Shown here: positions 25,547-34,501 of the stretch, one piece after another
Position numbering within the stretch: the first letter of the stretch is position 1
How the letters are laid out: each line of letters starts with the position of its first letter
Origin: Sphingobacteriaceae bacterium GW460-11-11-14-LB5
GTDB lineage: Bacteria; Bacteroidota; Bacteroidia; Sphingobacteriales; Sphingobacteriaceae
NCBI GenBank assembly: GCA_002151545.1
Contig: CP021237.1
Coordinates: 4,092,001-4,156,000 of the forward strand
Reading direction: 5' to 3'
DNA length: 64,000 nt
Made by a program: the position numbers and the translations under genes
Notes under the pieces: generated by a model
Told to the model about the DNA's origin: nothing
Database searches by the model: none
Seen by the model: only the letters and a program-made list of their open reading frames with translations

Positions 25547-26548
25547 TTAGTTTAATTTCTCGGCCAGCAATTTCATTTCGATATGCGGCGAATGGTTTTC
25601 GTAGATAATGCTATGTACCGCCTTACAAATTGGCATATCTACATGGTATGCCTGGTTTTTAATATGCATGCATTTCACCGCATAATAACCCTCGGCAATC
25701 ATATTCATTTCCAGCTGAGCAGATTTAACGGTATAGCCCTTCCCTATCATATTACCAAAGGTACGGTTACGGCTAAATTGCGAATAAGCGGTTACCAGTA
25801 AATCGCCCAGATAGGCTGATTCTTTAATATCGCGGTCGATGGGGTGAACCGCATCTACAAAACGTTTAATTTCACGGATCGCATTACTGATCAATACCGC
25901 CTGAAAGTTATCGCCATAACCTATGCCGTGGCAAATGCCGCTGGCAACAGCATATATATTTTTTAAAACTGCTGCATATTCTGTCCCAAAGATATCATCC
26001 GACACGTTTGTTTTAATATAACGGGTATTTAAAAATGAAGCAAATGTAGCGGCTTTTTCTACATCGGTACAGGCGATGGTTAAGTATGATAATTTTTCCA
26101 ACGCCACCTCTTCGGCATGGCACGGACCACTTACCACCAGAATATCATGATAAGGAATACCATAATTTTTATGCAGAAATTCGCCTATAATCAGGTTATC
26201 TTCAGGAACAATTCCTTTAATGGCAGAAACAATCTTCTTCCCCTTTAAATCTTCTGCGGTGATGGTAGATAAAGTTTCTTTGAGAAATGCTGCCGGAACA
26301 TTTAAAATTACAAATTCAGCTGAATTGATAATGGCATTGATATCAGAGGATATATTGTTCTCTTGCGTAAGTTTAATTTCAACAGAACTAATATAATTTG
26401 GATTGTGCTTAAATTTTTTAATATGCGCTATAGCAGCTTCATTACGCATCCACCAAAAAATTTCCTTTTCGGCTAAATTATCTGCAAGCATTTTTACAAT
26501 GGCAGTCGCCCAGCTCCCGCCCCCTATCATTGCTATTTTAGGTACCAT
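25547..26548 (-). CDS. gpsA: NAD(P)-dependent glycerol-3-phosphate dehydrogenase
   Basis: A 333-residue enzyme reducing dihydroxyacetone phosphate to sn-glycerol 3-phosphate for phospholipid synthesis. The N-terminal dinucleotide-binding loop is IGGGSWATAI (8-17), with alanine where many family members have the last glycine. The family signature VSGPCHAEEVALEK is present. The catalytic-lysine block is YAAVLKNIYAVASGICHGIGYGDN, and SRNRTFG follows. Length is normal. It is separated from the upstream efflux genes by an inverted-repeat element, so it may have its own promoter. Confidence 0.95.
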   Translation of the reverse strand: MVPKIAMIGGGSWATAIVKMLADNLAEKEIFWWMRNEAAIAHIKKFKHNPNYISSVEIKLTQENNISSDINAIINSAEFVILNVPAAFLKETLSTITAEDLKGKKIVSAIKGIVPEDNLIIGEFLHKNYGIPYHDILVVSGPCHAEEVALEKLSYLTIACTDVEKAATFASFLNTRYIKTNVSDDIFGTEYAAVLKNIYAVASGICHGIGYGDNFQAVLISNAIREIKRFVDAVHPIDRDIKESAYLGDLLVTAYSQFSRNRTFGNMIGKGYTVKSAQLEMNMIAEGYYAVKCMHIKNQAYHVDMPICKAVHSIIYENHSPHIEMKLLAEKLN

Positions 26549-26556
26549 ATTTTAAA

Positions 26557-26772
26557 GAGGTATAAGGCTTAAGGTAAAAGGCATAAGGTTATTATGGCCT
26601 ACGTACTAAAGCTTAAGGTAAAAGGTGTAATATTTAGACTCGAGTAACATATCTCATACCTAAAATCTTACGTCTCAAGCCCGCAAGTTACTATTTCTTA
26701 TAGATATTTACACTAAAAAGTGTGAGGCGGATAGGCAATACCCTACACCTCACACCTTTAACCTTATACCTC
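26557..26772. repeat. MITE-like element with inverted termini
   Basis: The left end (26557-26575) reads GAGGTATAAGGCTTAAGGT. The right end (26754-26772) is, on the other strand, GAGGTATAAGGTTAAAGGT, so the two form an imperfect 19-bp terminal inverted repeat about 216 bp apart. Inside are further TTAAGGTAAAAGG copies and inverted CTCATACC/CCTCACACC words. No open frame is inside. It occupies nearly the whole spacer between gpsA and the efflux adaptor gene. Target-site duplications are not obvious. Confidence 0.65.
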
Positions 26773-26778
26773 AAGAGG

Positions 26779-28119
26779 CTACTTCTTAGCGTCTTTGTTA
26801 AACAACTGGTCTTTAGATGTTTTTTCTACAATCATTCCGTCCTTTAATTTGTTTTGGATCGCAGAGTAAGGACCTGTTACAATTTCTTCGCCAGTTTTAA
26901 CACCAGATTTTACGATAATGAACTGATCGTTTTGGATACCTGTGGTTACCTCTGTTTTTTTAACTTTTTTGGTTTTAGCATCGTAAGCATAAATATACTG
27001 CTTCACCTTTTTATCGGTTAATTTAGATTTTTGCTTATCAGTGTTTGCCTGGTTACCCTGGTTTTGGCTGGCATCGGCAGATTTTGCATTATCAGTAAAT
27101 ACCGCCTGGATTGGAATGGCCAAACCAGTTAAAGATTCGCTTTCGATATCAACAGTAGCCGACATTCCCGGACGGAAAATCGATTGTTGTTTGCCAGCTA
27201 ATTCTTCAGTAATTCTAATTTTTACCGAGAAATTGGTTACCTGATCTACTGAGGTAGATACGGCGGTACCCACTGCTGTTGATGAACTTGCAATTTCAGT
27301 TACCTCGCCTCTAAATTTTTTATCAGAAAAAGCATCAACCTCTATCGAAGCTTTATCGCCAACTTTAACACGGGTAATATCATTTTCGTTAACATCAACG
27401 TTAACTTCCATTGATGATAGGTTAGAAATACGCATAATTTCTGTACCTGCCATTTGCGAAGTTCCTAAAATACGATCGCCCAATTCGATTGATAGTTTCG
27501 ACACTACACCATCAACTGGTGCGTAAATAGTCGTTTTAGCCAGGTTTGCCCCTGCTTCTTTAACGTTTGCGCCGGTTTGTTCTAAAGTAAATTTAGCGCC
27601 TATTACGCTTTCTTTCGCGCTGGCTAAATTTGCTTTAGCTGTTAAATATGCGGCTTTAGCTGCGTCGAATTCGGATGCCGAGATCACTTTTTTATTAAAC
27701 AGTTCAACATTACGTTTATAAGTAGCATCTGCGTTTACAAAGTTAGCCTGGTTTTGTACCAGTTGTTGTTGAGCGGAAGCCACACTTGCTTTTTGAGCAT
27801 TGAAACTAGCTACCGTTCTTTCATATCCTGATTGTAAAACATCCGGACGCACTTTACAAAGCAATTGACCGGCTTTAACAATATCGCCCTCTTTTACTTT
27901 TAACTCTACTACCTCTCCCGATACCTCAGAACTTAATTTAACTTCTGTTTCCGGCTGTATTTTACCACTTGCGGTTACGGTTTCAACCACAGTTTTATCT
28001 GACGCTTTTTCTGTAGTTACTTTTTCGGTCTTATCACCACCAATAACTCCGGCTAGTTTTAATATCACTAGAAGGGCTACGATAGCAACTACGGTAATAA
28101 TAATATGCTTCAGTTTCAT
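26779..28119 (-). CDS. HlyD/MacA-type periplasmic efflux adaptor
   Basis: A 446-residue membrane-fusion protein. One N-terminal membrane anchor (IIITVVAIVALLVILKLAGVI, about 5-26) is followed by the lipoyl/barrel-sandwich half (VSGEVVELKVKEGDIVKAGQLLCKVRP, about 68-94). Next come an alpha-hairpin coiled coil (about 95-190, rich in Ala/Gln) and the second lipoyl half, with TTIYAPVDGVVSKLSIELGD. The beta-barrel and membrane-proximal domains complete the C-terminal part. It would link an inner-membrane pump to the TolC-type channel encoded 87 bp upstream. No ABC (MacB) or RND pump gene follows; the next gene is gpsA. Confidence 0.92.
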   Translation of the reverse strand: MKLKHIIITVVAIVALLVILKLAGVIGGDKTEKVTTEKASDKTVVETVTASGKIQPETEVKLSSEVSGEVVELKVKEGDIVKAGQLLCKVRPDVLQSGYERTVASFNAQKASVASAQQQLVQNQANFVNADATYKRNVELFNKKVISASEFDAAKAAYLTAKANLASAKESVIGAKFTLEQTGANVKEAGANLAKTTIYAPVDGVVSKLSIELGDRILGTSQMAGTEIMRISNLSSMEVNVDVNENDITRVKVGDKASIEVDAFSDKKFRGEVTEIASSSTAVGTAVSTSVDQVTNFSVKIRITEELAGKQQSIFRPGMSATVDIESESLTGLAIPIQAVFTDNAKSADASQNQGNQANTDKQKSKLTDKKVKQYIYAYDAKTKKVKKTEVTTGIQNDQFIIVKSGVKTGEEIVTGPYSAIQNKLKDGMIVEKTSKDQLFNKDAKK

Positions 28120-28206
28120 AATTTATTGTATTTCGTTTGTTTGTATTAAAGTTTGTAATGTTTTAAACTTGAAAGCTTTTAATACTTTTCGCTTTAGTTT
28201 TTAGTT

Positions 28207-29646
28207 TTAAAAAACAATCTGTTTGCCCAGGTAATAATCAATTACTTTTGCCCTGAATAAAAGATCATATTTAGCCTGTATAAAATCTATCTCCGCTTTA
28301 TTTCTATTGGTTTGAGCGGTGCTATAATCTAAAGAATTTACTAAACCAACATTATAACGCTGCTCAATTACATAAAAGGCATCTTTTTGCGCCTGAAATG
28401 CATTCTGAGTTGATGAATAACGACTTTCTGCGGCCTTTAGATCATACACAGCCTGAGAGATTACCTTGCTTAAATTATTCTTGGTAAGTTGTTCCTGTAC
28501 CTGAGTATTCTGATAGTTAATTTTTGCTTTTCTAACATTTGTTCTCGCCTGGAAACCATTAAAAATAGGAATAGAAAGATTTAATCCAACATATTGGTTA
28601 AAGTTATCTTCTATCTGCGAGCCGAAAGCTTGTTTCCCTAAAACAGTTACAAAGTCTGGTGCAACAACAGATTCGTTAGTGGTTAAGGTTCTTCCAATTT
28701 CAGAAAATCCGTTTGGGGTAATTGAAACAACCTTACTTCTGCCACTTGAAAAATTAGATCCTAAACCAGCTCCGATTGAAAGTCTTGGGTAATAAGACGA
28801 TTTTGCAACACTAATTCCTCTTAAGGCAGCTTCTGTTCTTAACGATGCTAATTTAACATCCGGGAAACTGGTTACCGCACTGGTGAAAATGGTATTGATA
28901 TCATAACTGTTCTGTAAAGAATAGTTTTCTGCAATAACCGGTGCCTTTACCTCAAATCTGTTTTCTGGTTGCATTTCCATCAATTGATTTAAAGTTAAGT
29001 AAGATACCGATAATGTATTTTGAGCATTTGTAGTATTCAACTCTGCAGTTGCCACCTGTGATTTTGCCTGCGAAATATCGGCTAAGGTTTTATTACCGGC
29101 ATCTAACAAAGCTTGTTCCCTTTTTAAGGTCTGTTTAGCCACATCTAACTGTTGTTGCGAAGCCGCCAGTAAGTCTTTATTATACAGGATCTGCATATAT
29201 GAGGTTACCACTTGCAAAATTAAATCGTTTTTGATTTTCTCTACATTGGTTTGATCGGCAGCAAGCAAAAGTTTGTTCTGTTTGATCTGGTTTATTTTCT
29301 GAAAGCCCTGAAAAAGATCGGCACTTGCACTTAAGCTACCATTGGCTGACGAGAATTGCTGTGAAATAAACTGATTGGTTGATGGATCGATGCTACGACC
29401 GAAGTTTTTATTATAACTTGCTGATCCGTTAAGCGTTGGTAAAAGCGCATTTTTAGATTGACTTAGCGTTTCATTGCTTAAAGCTGCACTAAATGCAGCC
29501 TGTTTGATCTGTAAATTATTTCTAAGGGTATTATCTACTGCCTGTTGGATGGTTAAAACTTGCTGTGCATTAGCCTTATTGGCAAAACTGAGCGCGATAA
29601 CAAAAGTAAAACCGGTAACTAACTTCTTCTTGGTAAACATCTTCAT
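28207..29646 (-). CDS. TolC-family outer-membrane efflux channel
   Basis: A 479-residue protein with a signal peptide (MKMFTKKKLVTGFTFVIALSFANKANAQ) and two OEP repeats: AVDNTLRNNLQIKQAAFSAAL (N-terminal) and NVGLVNSLDYSTAQTNRNKAE (C-terminal). These form the trimeric barrel and periplasmic tunnel. I use the ATG at 29646, since a longer frame to 29700 adds 18 residues before the signal peptide. A CAAATCTA element at 29656-29663 (TAGATTTG on the coding strand) is a promoter-like match but lies very close to the start. It is the first gene of a two-gene efflux operon and is divergent from the polysaccharide deacetylase gene. Confidence 0.92.
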   Translation of the reverse strand: MKMFTKKKLVTGFTFVIALSFANKANAQQVLTIQQAVDNTLRNNLQIKQAAFSAALSNETLSQSKNALLPTLNGSASYNKNFGRSIDPSTNQFISQQFSSANGSLSASADLFQGFQKINQIKQNKLLLAADQTNVEKIKNDLILQVVTSYMQILYNKDLLAASQQQLDVAKQTLKREQALLDAGNKTLADISQAKSQVATAELNTTNAQNTLSVSYLTLNQLMEMQPENRFEVKAPVIAENYSLQNSYDINTIFTSAVTSFPDVKLASLRTEAALRGISVAKSSYYPRLSIGAGLGSNFSSGRSKVVSITPNGFSEIGRTLTTNESVVAPDFVTVLGKQAFGSQIEDNFNQYVGLNLSIPIFNGFQARTNVRKAKINYQNTQVQEQLTKNNLSKVISQAVYDLKAAESRYSSTQNAFQAQKDAFYVIEQRYNVGLVNSLDYSTAQTNRNKAEIDFIQAKYDLLFRAKVIDYYLGKQIVF

Positions 29647-29720
29647 AATTTGTTTCAAATCTATATAAACAACTTTAATAATTTCAATCTGTACAGGCAT
29701 TTAGTAACTTTACCGCTAAA

Positions 29721-30398
29721 ATGTACCTGATCAAATCACCGCTTCTGCTAAAATGGTATTATCCATCACTATTATGGAATAAATCCCGCACCGAAAAAGT
29801 TATTTATTTGACCTTTGACGATGGACCTATACCCAATGTTACAGATTTTGTATTAAAAACTTTAAAAGTCTTTAATGCTAAAGCTACATTTTTTTGCATC
29901 GGCGATAATATTGTAAAACACCCCGAAGTTTTTGAACGTGTAAAAAACGACGGACATGCCATTGGCAACCATACTTTCAATCATTTAAAAGGCTGGAAAA
30001 CCGATAATGAAACCTACCTTCAAAATACGCTAAAATGCCAGGAACTCACGCAAACCAATCTTTTCCGCCCACCTTATGGCAGAATCAGGAAAAGCCAGAT
30101 TAAAAGTCTGAAGTCCGTAGTCCGTAGCCCGAAGACCGTATTCCAAAATCAAAAATCTGACTTAGGACTAAGGACCATCGACTCAGGACTGAACATCGTA
30201 ATGTGGGATGTACTCAGCGGCGATTTCGACACTAAGCTTTCGCCCGAAAAATGTTATCAAAACGTGATTAAACATACCGAAAATGGTTCTATAATTGTAT
30301 TTCACGATAGTTTAAAAGCATTCGATCGTTTATCTTACGCCCTTCCCAAAGTATTGGCTTATTTTACTGAAAAAGGTTTTACATTTTCAACGTTGTAG
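29721..30398 (+). CDS. NodB-type polysaccharide deacetylase with a repeat-derived insertion
   Basis: A 225-residue carbohydrate esterase family 4 protein. Motif 1 is TFDDGP (31-36, D33 and D34), motif 2 is HTFNH (H84 and H88), motif 3 is RPPYGR (116-121), then WDV (162-164) and the catalytic histidine in VFHDS (H195). It would remove N-acetyl groups from a cell-wall or exopolysaccharide chain. Residues of about 129-157 sit between motif 3 and WDV, where close relatives usually have only a few residues. This stretch is coded by an AGTCC-rich intergenic repeat kept in frame. A hydrophobic N terminus without a clear cleavage site suggests a membrane-associated or cytosolic-start form. Confidence 0.88.
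   Translation: MYLIKSPLLLKWYYPSLLWNKSRTEKVIYLTFDDGPIPNVTDFVLKTLKVFNAKATFFCIGDNIVKHPEVFERVKNDGHAIGNHTFNHLKGWKTDNETYLQNTLKCQELTQTNLFRPPYGRIRKSQIKSLKSVVRSPKTVFQNQKSDLGLRTIDSGLNIVMWDVLSGDFDTKLSPEKCYQNVIKHTENGSIIVFHDSLKAFDRLSYALPKVLAYFTEKGFTFSTL
30105..30191. repeat. AGTC-family repeat inserted inside the deacetylase gene
   Basis: The left arm is AGTCTGAAGTCCGTAGTCCG and the right arm is GGACTAAGGACC...GACTCAGGACT, its approximate inverse. The same AGTCC/GGACT words occur in intergenic DNA at 36788-36822, 45474-45527 and 63751-63785. Here the element is 29 codons long with no stop and keeps the frame. Confidence 0.8.
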
Positions 30399-30564
30399 TC
30401 CTTAGCCAATCCTATGCCAAGGCTCTTATCAACAAGTAAAAACCTGACAATCAAAATATTAAGATAAATAAAAATAGACAACTGTTCAAAACCGCACAAA
30501 TTTGTCCGATAACGAACGGTTATGGAAAAGCCTGTTATTATCCATCATCAGTTAAAAGCGTAAC

Positions 30565-31191
30565 ATGTTCCAAAAACTGTCAGCAAGATATTATCTTTTT
30601 ATTCTTACTTTACTATTGTTATCATGCAATGGAAACGTTGAACAAGGTTTTGAAAAAATCCCGCCCGGACTGAATGTAACCGAAGATCTTATTAGGGCGA
30701 TACGACCGGATAAAGATTATCAATATTGGGCGTGTATTCGGCAGGGATATTTCCATAATCCAAATACCAATACGGAAATCATCACCGGAAAGGGCGACAT
30801 TTCTTACCTGATGAACAATAAATTTGACGACCCTAAATTAGGCTTCTTATACAAAATGTGGCAAGGCTATTTTTATATTGCTTATGTAGATCATAATCAC
30901 TTAAAATTGGTTACCGAAGAAGCACAATTGATCAAATTTATAGGCAAGATTGATAGCATAGAAGAAGCTTTGCTCATTGCAGATATCCATAATTTATCGG
31001 TCGATTATACAAGAGCTATTGGCAGTTCGTATAAAAAAGTTAAAAATGGTTATGAATTCTATCTGGTAAAATTCCATAAGTGCACCGTGAGAACAGAACC
31101 CTTTAAGGTTAGCATTGATACTTTAGGTAATTACAAAGCTAAAAGCCTGGGTTTTTTCTATGATGTTGATGACTATACCTGTTATGATTAA
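30565..31191 (+). CDS. Lipoprotein of unknown function
   Basis: A 208-residue protein with a lipoprotein signal (FILTLLLLSC, C21). The mature part is mixed alpha/beta, with RPDKDYQYWACIRQGYFHNP and NKFDDPKLGFLYKMWQGYFY segments, and ends in YDVDDYTCYD. I do not recognise a family. It has a start 166 bp after the deacetylase gene and no partner nearby. The frame is well bounded and the lipobox is clear, so I consider it real. Confidence 0.8.
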   Translation: MFQKLSARYYLFILTLLLLSCNGNVEQGFEKIPPGLNVTEDLIRAIRPDKDYQYWACIRQGYFHNPNTNTEIITGKGDISYLMNNKFDDPKLGFLYKMWQGYFYIAYVDHNHLKLVTEEAQLIKFIGKIDSIEEALLIADIHNLSVDYTRAIGSSYKKVKNGYEFYLVKFHKCTVRTEPFKVSIDTLGNYKAKSLGFFYDVDDYTCYD

Positions 31192-31541
31192 AAGTACAAA
31201 TAAGCTTAAATTGAAAATAAGCTTTTCCGCTCGCAAGACCTTGAAATAATTAGCGCCTACACACATTTATCAGCATAAATCCAGCCGATATTTTTTTCAT
31301 CATTTATACTTTTTTATGACCTTCAATTCACATCTTTTTTCGTAGTTTAGAACAATTCCAAATTACGCAATCGCCTGCCTAAATTGCATTTAAGGGTTGT
31401 TTTTTGCTATTTTTGTTTTAACCAAAAAATTGAGCCTTATGGGTTCAATAAACGCAAATTAATATACAAAACAGTATTCTTTTTTGTAAAAAGCGGGTGT
31501 TTGTAGCACAATCTTATAGCAAAAAGAATAAAATATCTAAG
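31192..31541. other. acnB upstream region
   Basis: 350 bp without a gene. It holds a promoter-like site (31384-31415, listed separately) and AT-rich sequence with repeated CTTTTTT runs. No riboswitch-like structure was recognised. Confidence 0.5.
31384..31415 (+). promoter_or_regulatory. Probable promoter of acnB
   Basis: TTG (31384-31386), a 21-bp spacer, then TATTTTTG (31408-31415), close to the Bacteroidota consensus TTTG-N19-TAnnTTTG. The start site would be near 31422, leaving a leader of about 120 nt. Confidence 0.5.
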
Positions 31542-34307
31542 ATGAGTATTTATAACGATTATATCCAGGAGATTGAAGACAGAAAAGCTCAAGGTCTTCA
31601 CCCTAAACCTATTGATGGAGCAGAATTATTGAGTGAAATTATTACTCAAATCAAAAATGTAAACAACATAAACAGAGAAGAAGCTGTTAACTTTTTCATA
31701 TACAACACTTTGCCGGGCACCACTGCCGCAGCTGCTGTTAAAGCACAGTTCTTAAAAGAAATTATTCTGGCTGAAGTTATTGTTGCAGAAATCACACCTG
31801 ATTTTGCTTTCGAATTGTTATCCCACATGAAGGGCGGTCCATCTATCAAAGTTTTGTTAGACATCGCTTTGGCAGATAATGGCGATAAGGCTAAAAAAGC
31901 AGCAGATGTTCTCAAAACACAAGTTTACTTGTACGATGCAGATACAGATCGTTTAAAAGATGCTTATAACAACGGTAATGAAATTGCTAAAGAAATATTG
32001 GAGAGTTATGCTAAGGCCGAATTCTTCACCAAACTTCCTGAAGTAGCAGAAGAAATCAAAGTGGTAACTTTTATCGCTGGTATTGGCGATATTTCTACAG
32101 ATTTATTGTCGCCAGGTAACCAGGCACACTCCCGTTCTGACCGTGAATTACATGGTAAATGTATGATTACGCCAGAGGCTCAGGAAGAAATTAAAGCATT
32201 GCAGGCTCAACACCCTGATAAAAGCGTAATGTTGGTAGCTGAAAAAGGCACCATGGGTGTAGGTTCTTCTCGTATGTCGGGCGTTAACAATGTGGCACTT
32301 TGGACGGGCAAACGATCTAGTCCATATGTTCCGTTTGTAAATATCGCTCCAATTGTAGGTGGTACCAATGGCATTTCGCCAATTTTCTTAACCACAGTTG
32401 ATGTTACTGGTGGTATAGGTATCGATCTTCAAAACTGGGTAAAGAAAACGGATGAAAACGGGAATGTTATTCGTAACGAAAAAGACGAGCCCATTTTAGA
32501 GCAAAGATTTTCTGTAGAAACGGGAACAGTGCTCACCATCAATACAAAAACTAAAAAATTATACAATGGCGAACAAGAGCTGATCGATATTTCAAAAGCC
32601 CTAACGCCGCAAAAAATGGAATTTATGAAAGCGGGTGGTTCTTACGCCATCATTTTTGGTAAAAAAATCCAAACTTTTGCAGCAAAAACTTTAGGTATCG
32701 AAGCTTCTTCAGTATTCGCTCCAGCTAAAGAGGTATCTTATGAAGGTCAGGGCTTAACGGCGGTAGAAAAAATCTTCAACAGAAATGCTGTAGGTTTAAC
32801 ACAAGGCAAAGTTTTACACGCCGGTTCTGACGTTCGTGTTGAAGTGAACATTGTTGGCTCTCAAGATACAACAGGTTTAATGACCGCTCAGGAATTAGAG
32901 GCAATGGCTGCTACAGTTATTTCTCCAATTGTTGATGGTGCCTATCAATCAGGCTGCCATACCGCATCTGTGTGGGATAAAAAAGCACAGGCAAATATCC
33001 CTAAACTGATGAAGTTTATGAATGACTTCGGCGTGATTACTGCCCGCGACCCTAAAGGCGAATATCATTCCATGACCGATGTTATTCACAAAGTATTGAA
33101 CGACATTACGATTGATGAATGGGCAATCATCATCGGTGGCGACTCGCATACACGTATGTCTAAAGGGGTAGCTTTTGGTGCAGATTCGGGTACAGTGGCA
33201 CTAGCACTGGCAACTGGCGAGGCCTCTATGCCAATTCCGGAGTCAGTAAAAGTAACCTTCAAAGGGCTGATGAAAGAACACATGGATTTCCGTGATGTGG
33301 TACACGCGACACAATTGCAAATGTTACAGCAGTTTGATGGTGAAAACGTATTCCAGGGTCGCATTATCGAGGTGCATATCGGTACTTTATTAGCCGATCA
33401 GGCCTTTACCTTTACCGACTGGACAGCAGAGATGAAAGCAAAAGCATCTATCTGTATTTCTCAGGACGATACTTTAATCCAATCGTTAGAAATTGCTAAA
33501 AATCGTATTCAAATCATGATAGACAAAGGTATGGATAACCATAACCAGGTTCTACAAGGTTTAATCAATAAAGCAAACAAACGTATTGAGGAAATTAAAA
33601 CCGGTATTAAACCAGCTTTAATGCCAGATGATAATGCCAAATATTATGCTGAAGTTGTAATCGATTTGGATCTAATTGAAGAACCAATGATTGCCGACCC
33701 GGATGTAAATAACGCAGATGTTTCTAAACGTTATACCCATGACACCATCAGAGACTTAACTTTTTATGGTGGCGATAAAAAAGTAGATCTTGGCTTTGTA
33801 GGTTCTTGTATGGTGCATAAAGACGATTTAAAAATCGTTTCACAGATGTTGAAAAACGTAGAAACTCAAACCGGTAAAGTAGAGTTTAAAGCGCCGTTGG
33901 TAGTTGCAGCCCCTACTTACAATATCATCGATGAGTTGAAAGCAGAAGGCGACTGGGAATATTTACAGAAATACTCTGGGTTTGAATTCAGCGATGCCTT
34001 ACCAAAAAGCGCAGCACGTACAGAATATGAGAATATCATGTACTTAGAACGTCCGGGTTGTAACCTTTGCATGGGTAACCAGGAGAAAGCGGCAAAAGGC
34101 GACACCGTAATGGCTACATCTACACGTTTATTCCAGGGTCGTGTGGTAGAAGATAAAGATGGTAAAAAAGGAGAGTCTTTACTGGCATCTACACCAGTAG
34201 TCGTTCTTTCTGCTATTTTAGGACGTATTCCAAGTATTGAAGAATATAAAGTAGCGGTAGAAGGTATTAACTTAACCAAGTTTACCCCTATTTCTACAAA
34301 ACAATAA
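31542..34307 (+). CDS. acnB: Aconitate hydratase B
   Basis: A 921-residue bifunctional aconitase / 2-methylisocitrate dehydratase. The start MSIYNDYIQEIEDRKAQGLH is chosen because the longer frame (from 31497) adds 15 residues not found in AcnB. An N-terminal HEAT-like domain (about 1-155) is followed by the swivel domain, with TFIAGIGDISTDLLSPGNQAH and GVGSSRMSGVNN. The catalytic domains have GGDSHTRMSKG and the 4Fe-4S ligands in GSCM and in CNLCMGNQ (C840, C843). It serves the TCA cycle. It is followed by a terminator and then a second aconitase gene. Confidence 0.96.
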   Translation: MSIYNDYIQEIEDRKAQGLHPKPIDGAELLSEIITQIKNVNNINREEAVNFFIYNTLPGTTAAAAVKAQFLKEIILAEVIVAEITPDFAFELLSHMKGGPSIKVLLDIALADNGDKAKKAADVLKTQVYLYDADTDRLKDAYNNGNEIAKEILESYAKAEFFTKLPEVAEEIKVVTFIAGIGDISTDLLSPGNQAHSRSDRELHGKCMITPEAQEEIKALQAQHPDKSVMLVAEKGTMGVGSSRMSGVNNVALWTGKRSSPYVPFVNIAPIVGGTNGISPIFLTTVDVTGGIGIDLQNWVKKTDENGNVIRNEKDEPILEQRFSVETGTVLTINTKTKKLYNGEQELIDISKALTPQKMEFMKAGGSYAIIFGKKIQTFAAKTLGIEASSVFAPAKEVSYEGQGLTAVEKIFNRNAVGLTQGKVLHAGSDVRVEVNIVGSQDTTGLMTAQELEAMAATVISPIVDGAYQSGCHTASVWDKKAQANIPKLMKFMNDFGVITARDPKGEYHSMTDVIHKVLNDITIDEWAIIIGGDSHTRMSKGVAFGADSGTVALALATGEASMPIPESVKVTFKGLMKEHMDFRDVVHATQLQMLQQFDGENVFQGRIIEVHIGTLLADQAFTFTDWTAEMKAKASICISQDDTLIQSLEIAKNRIQIMIDKGMDNHNQVLQGLINKANKRIEEIKTGIKPALMPDDNAKYYAEVVIDLDLIEEPMIADPDVNNADVSKRYTHDTIRDLTFYGGDKKVDLGFVGSCMVHKDDLKIVSQMLKNVETQTGKVEFKAPLVVAAPTYNIIDELKAEGDWEYLQKYSGFEFSDALPKSAARTEYENIMYLERPGCNLCMGNQEKAAKGDTVMATSTRLFQGRVVEDKDGKKGESLLASTPVVVLSAILGRIPSIEEYKVAVEGINLTKFTPISTKQ

Positions 34308-34344
34308 GAAACAAATAAACATATTTTATTGTTAATAAAGCATG

Positions 34345-34375
34345 AAGGCTATCCGATAATCAGATAGCCTTTTTA
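34345..34375 (+). terminator. Rho-independent terminator after acnB
   Basis: Stem AAGGCTATC / GATAGCCTT with a CGATAATCA loop and a T run. It sits 38 bp past the acnB stop, so the second aconitase gene probably uses its own promoter. Confidence 0.85.
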
Positions 34376-34501
34376 TTTACACTAACAATTGGATAGAATG
34401 GTTTTAAATAACATAATTTGACAAATCTTAAAAATAAGTCTATTAAAAATTGTTTAATTTAGTTAGTGTTGTTATTGACAATAATTTTAAAAAAATAAAG
34501 T

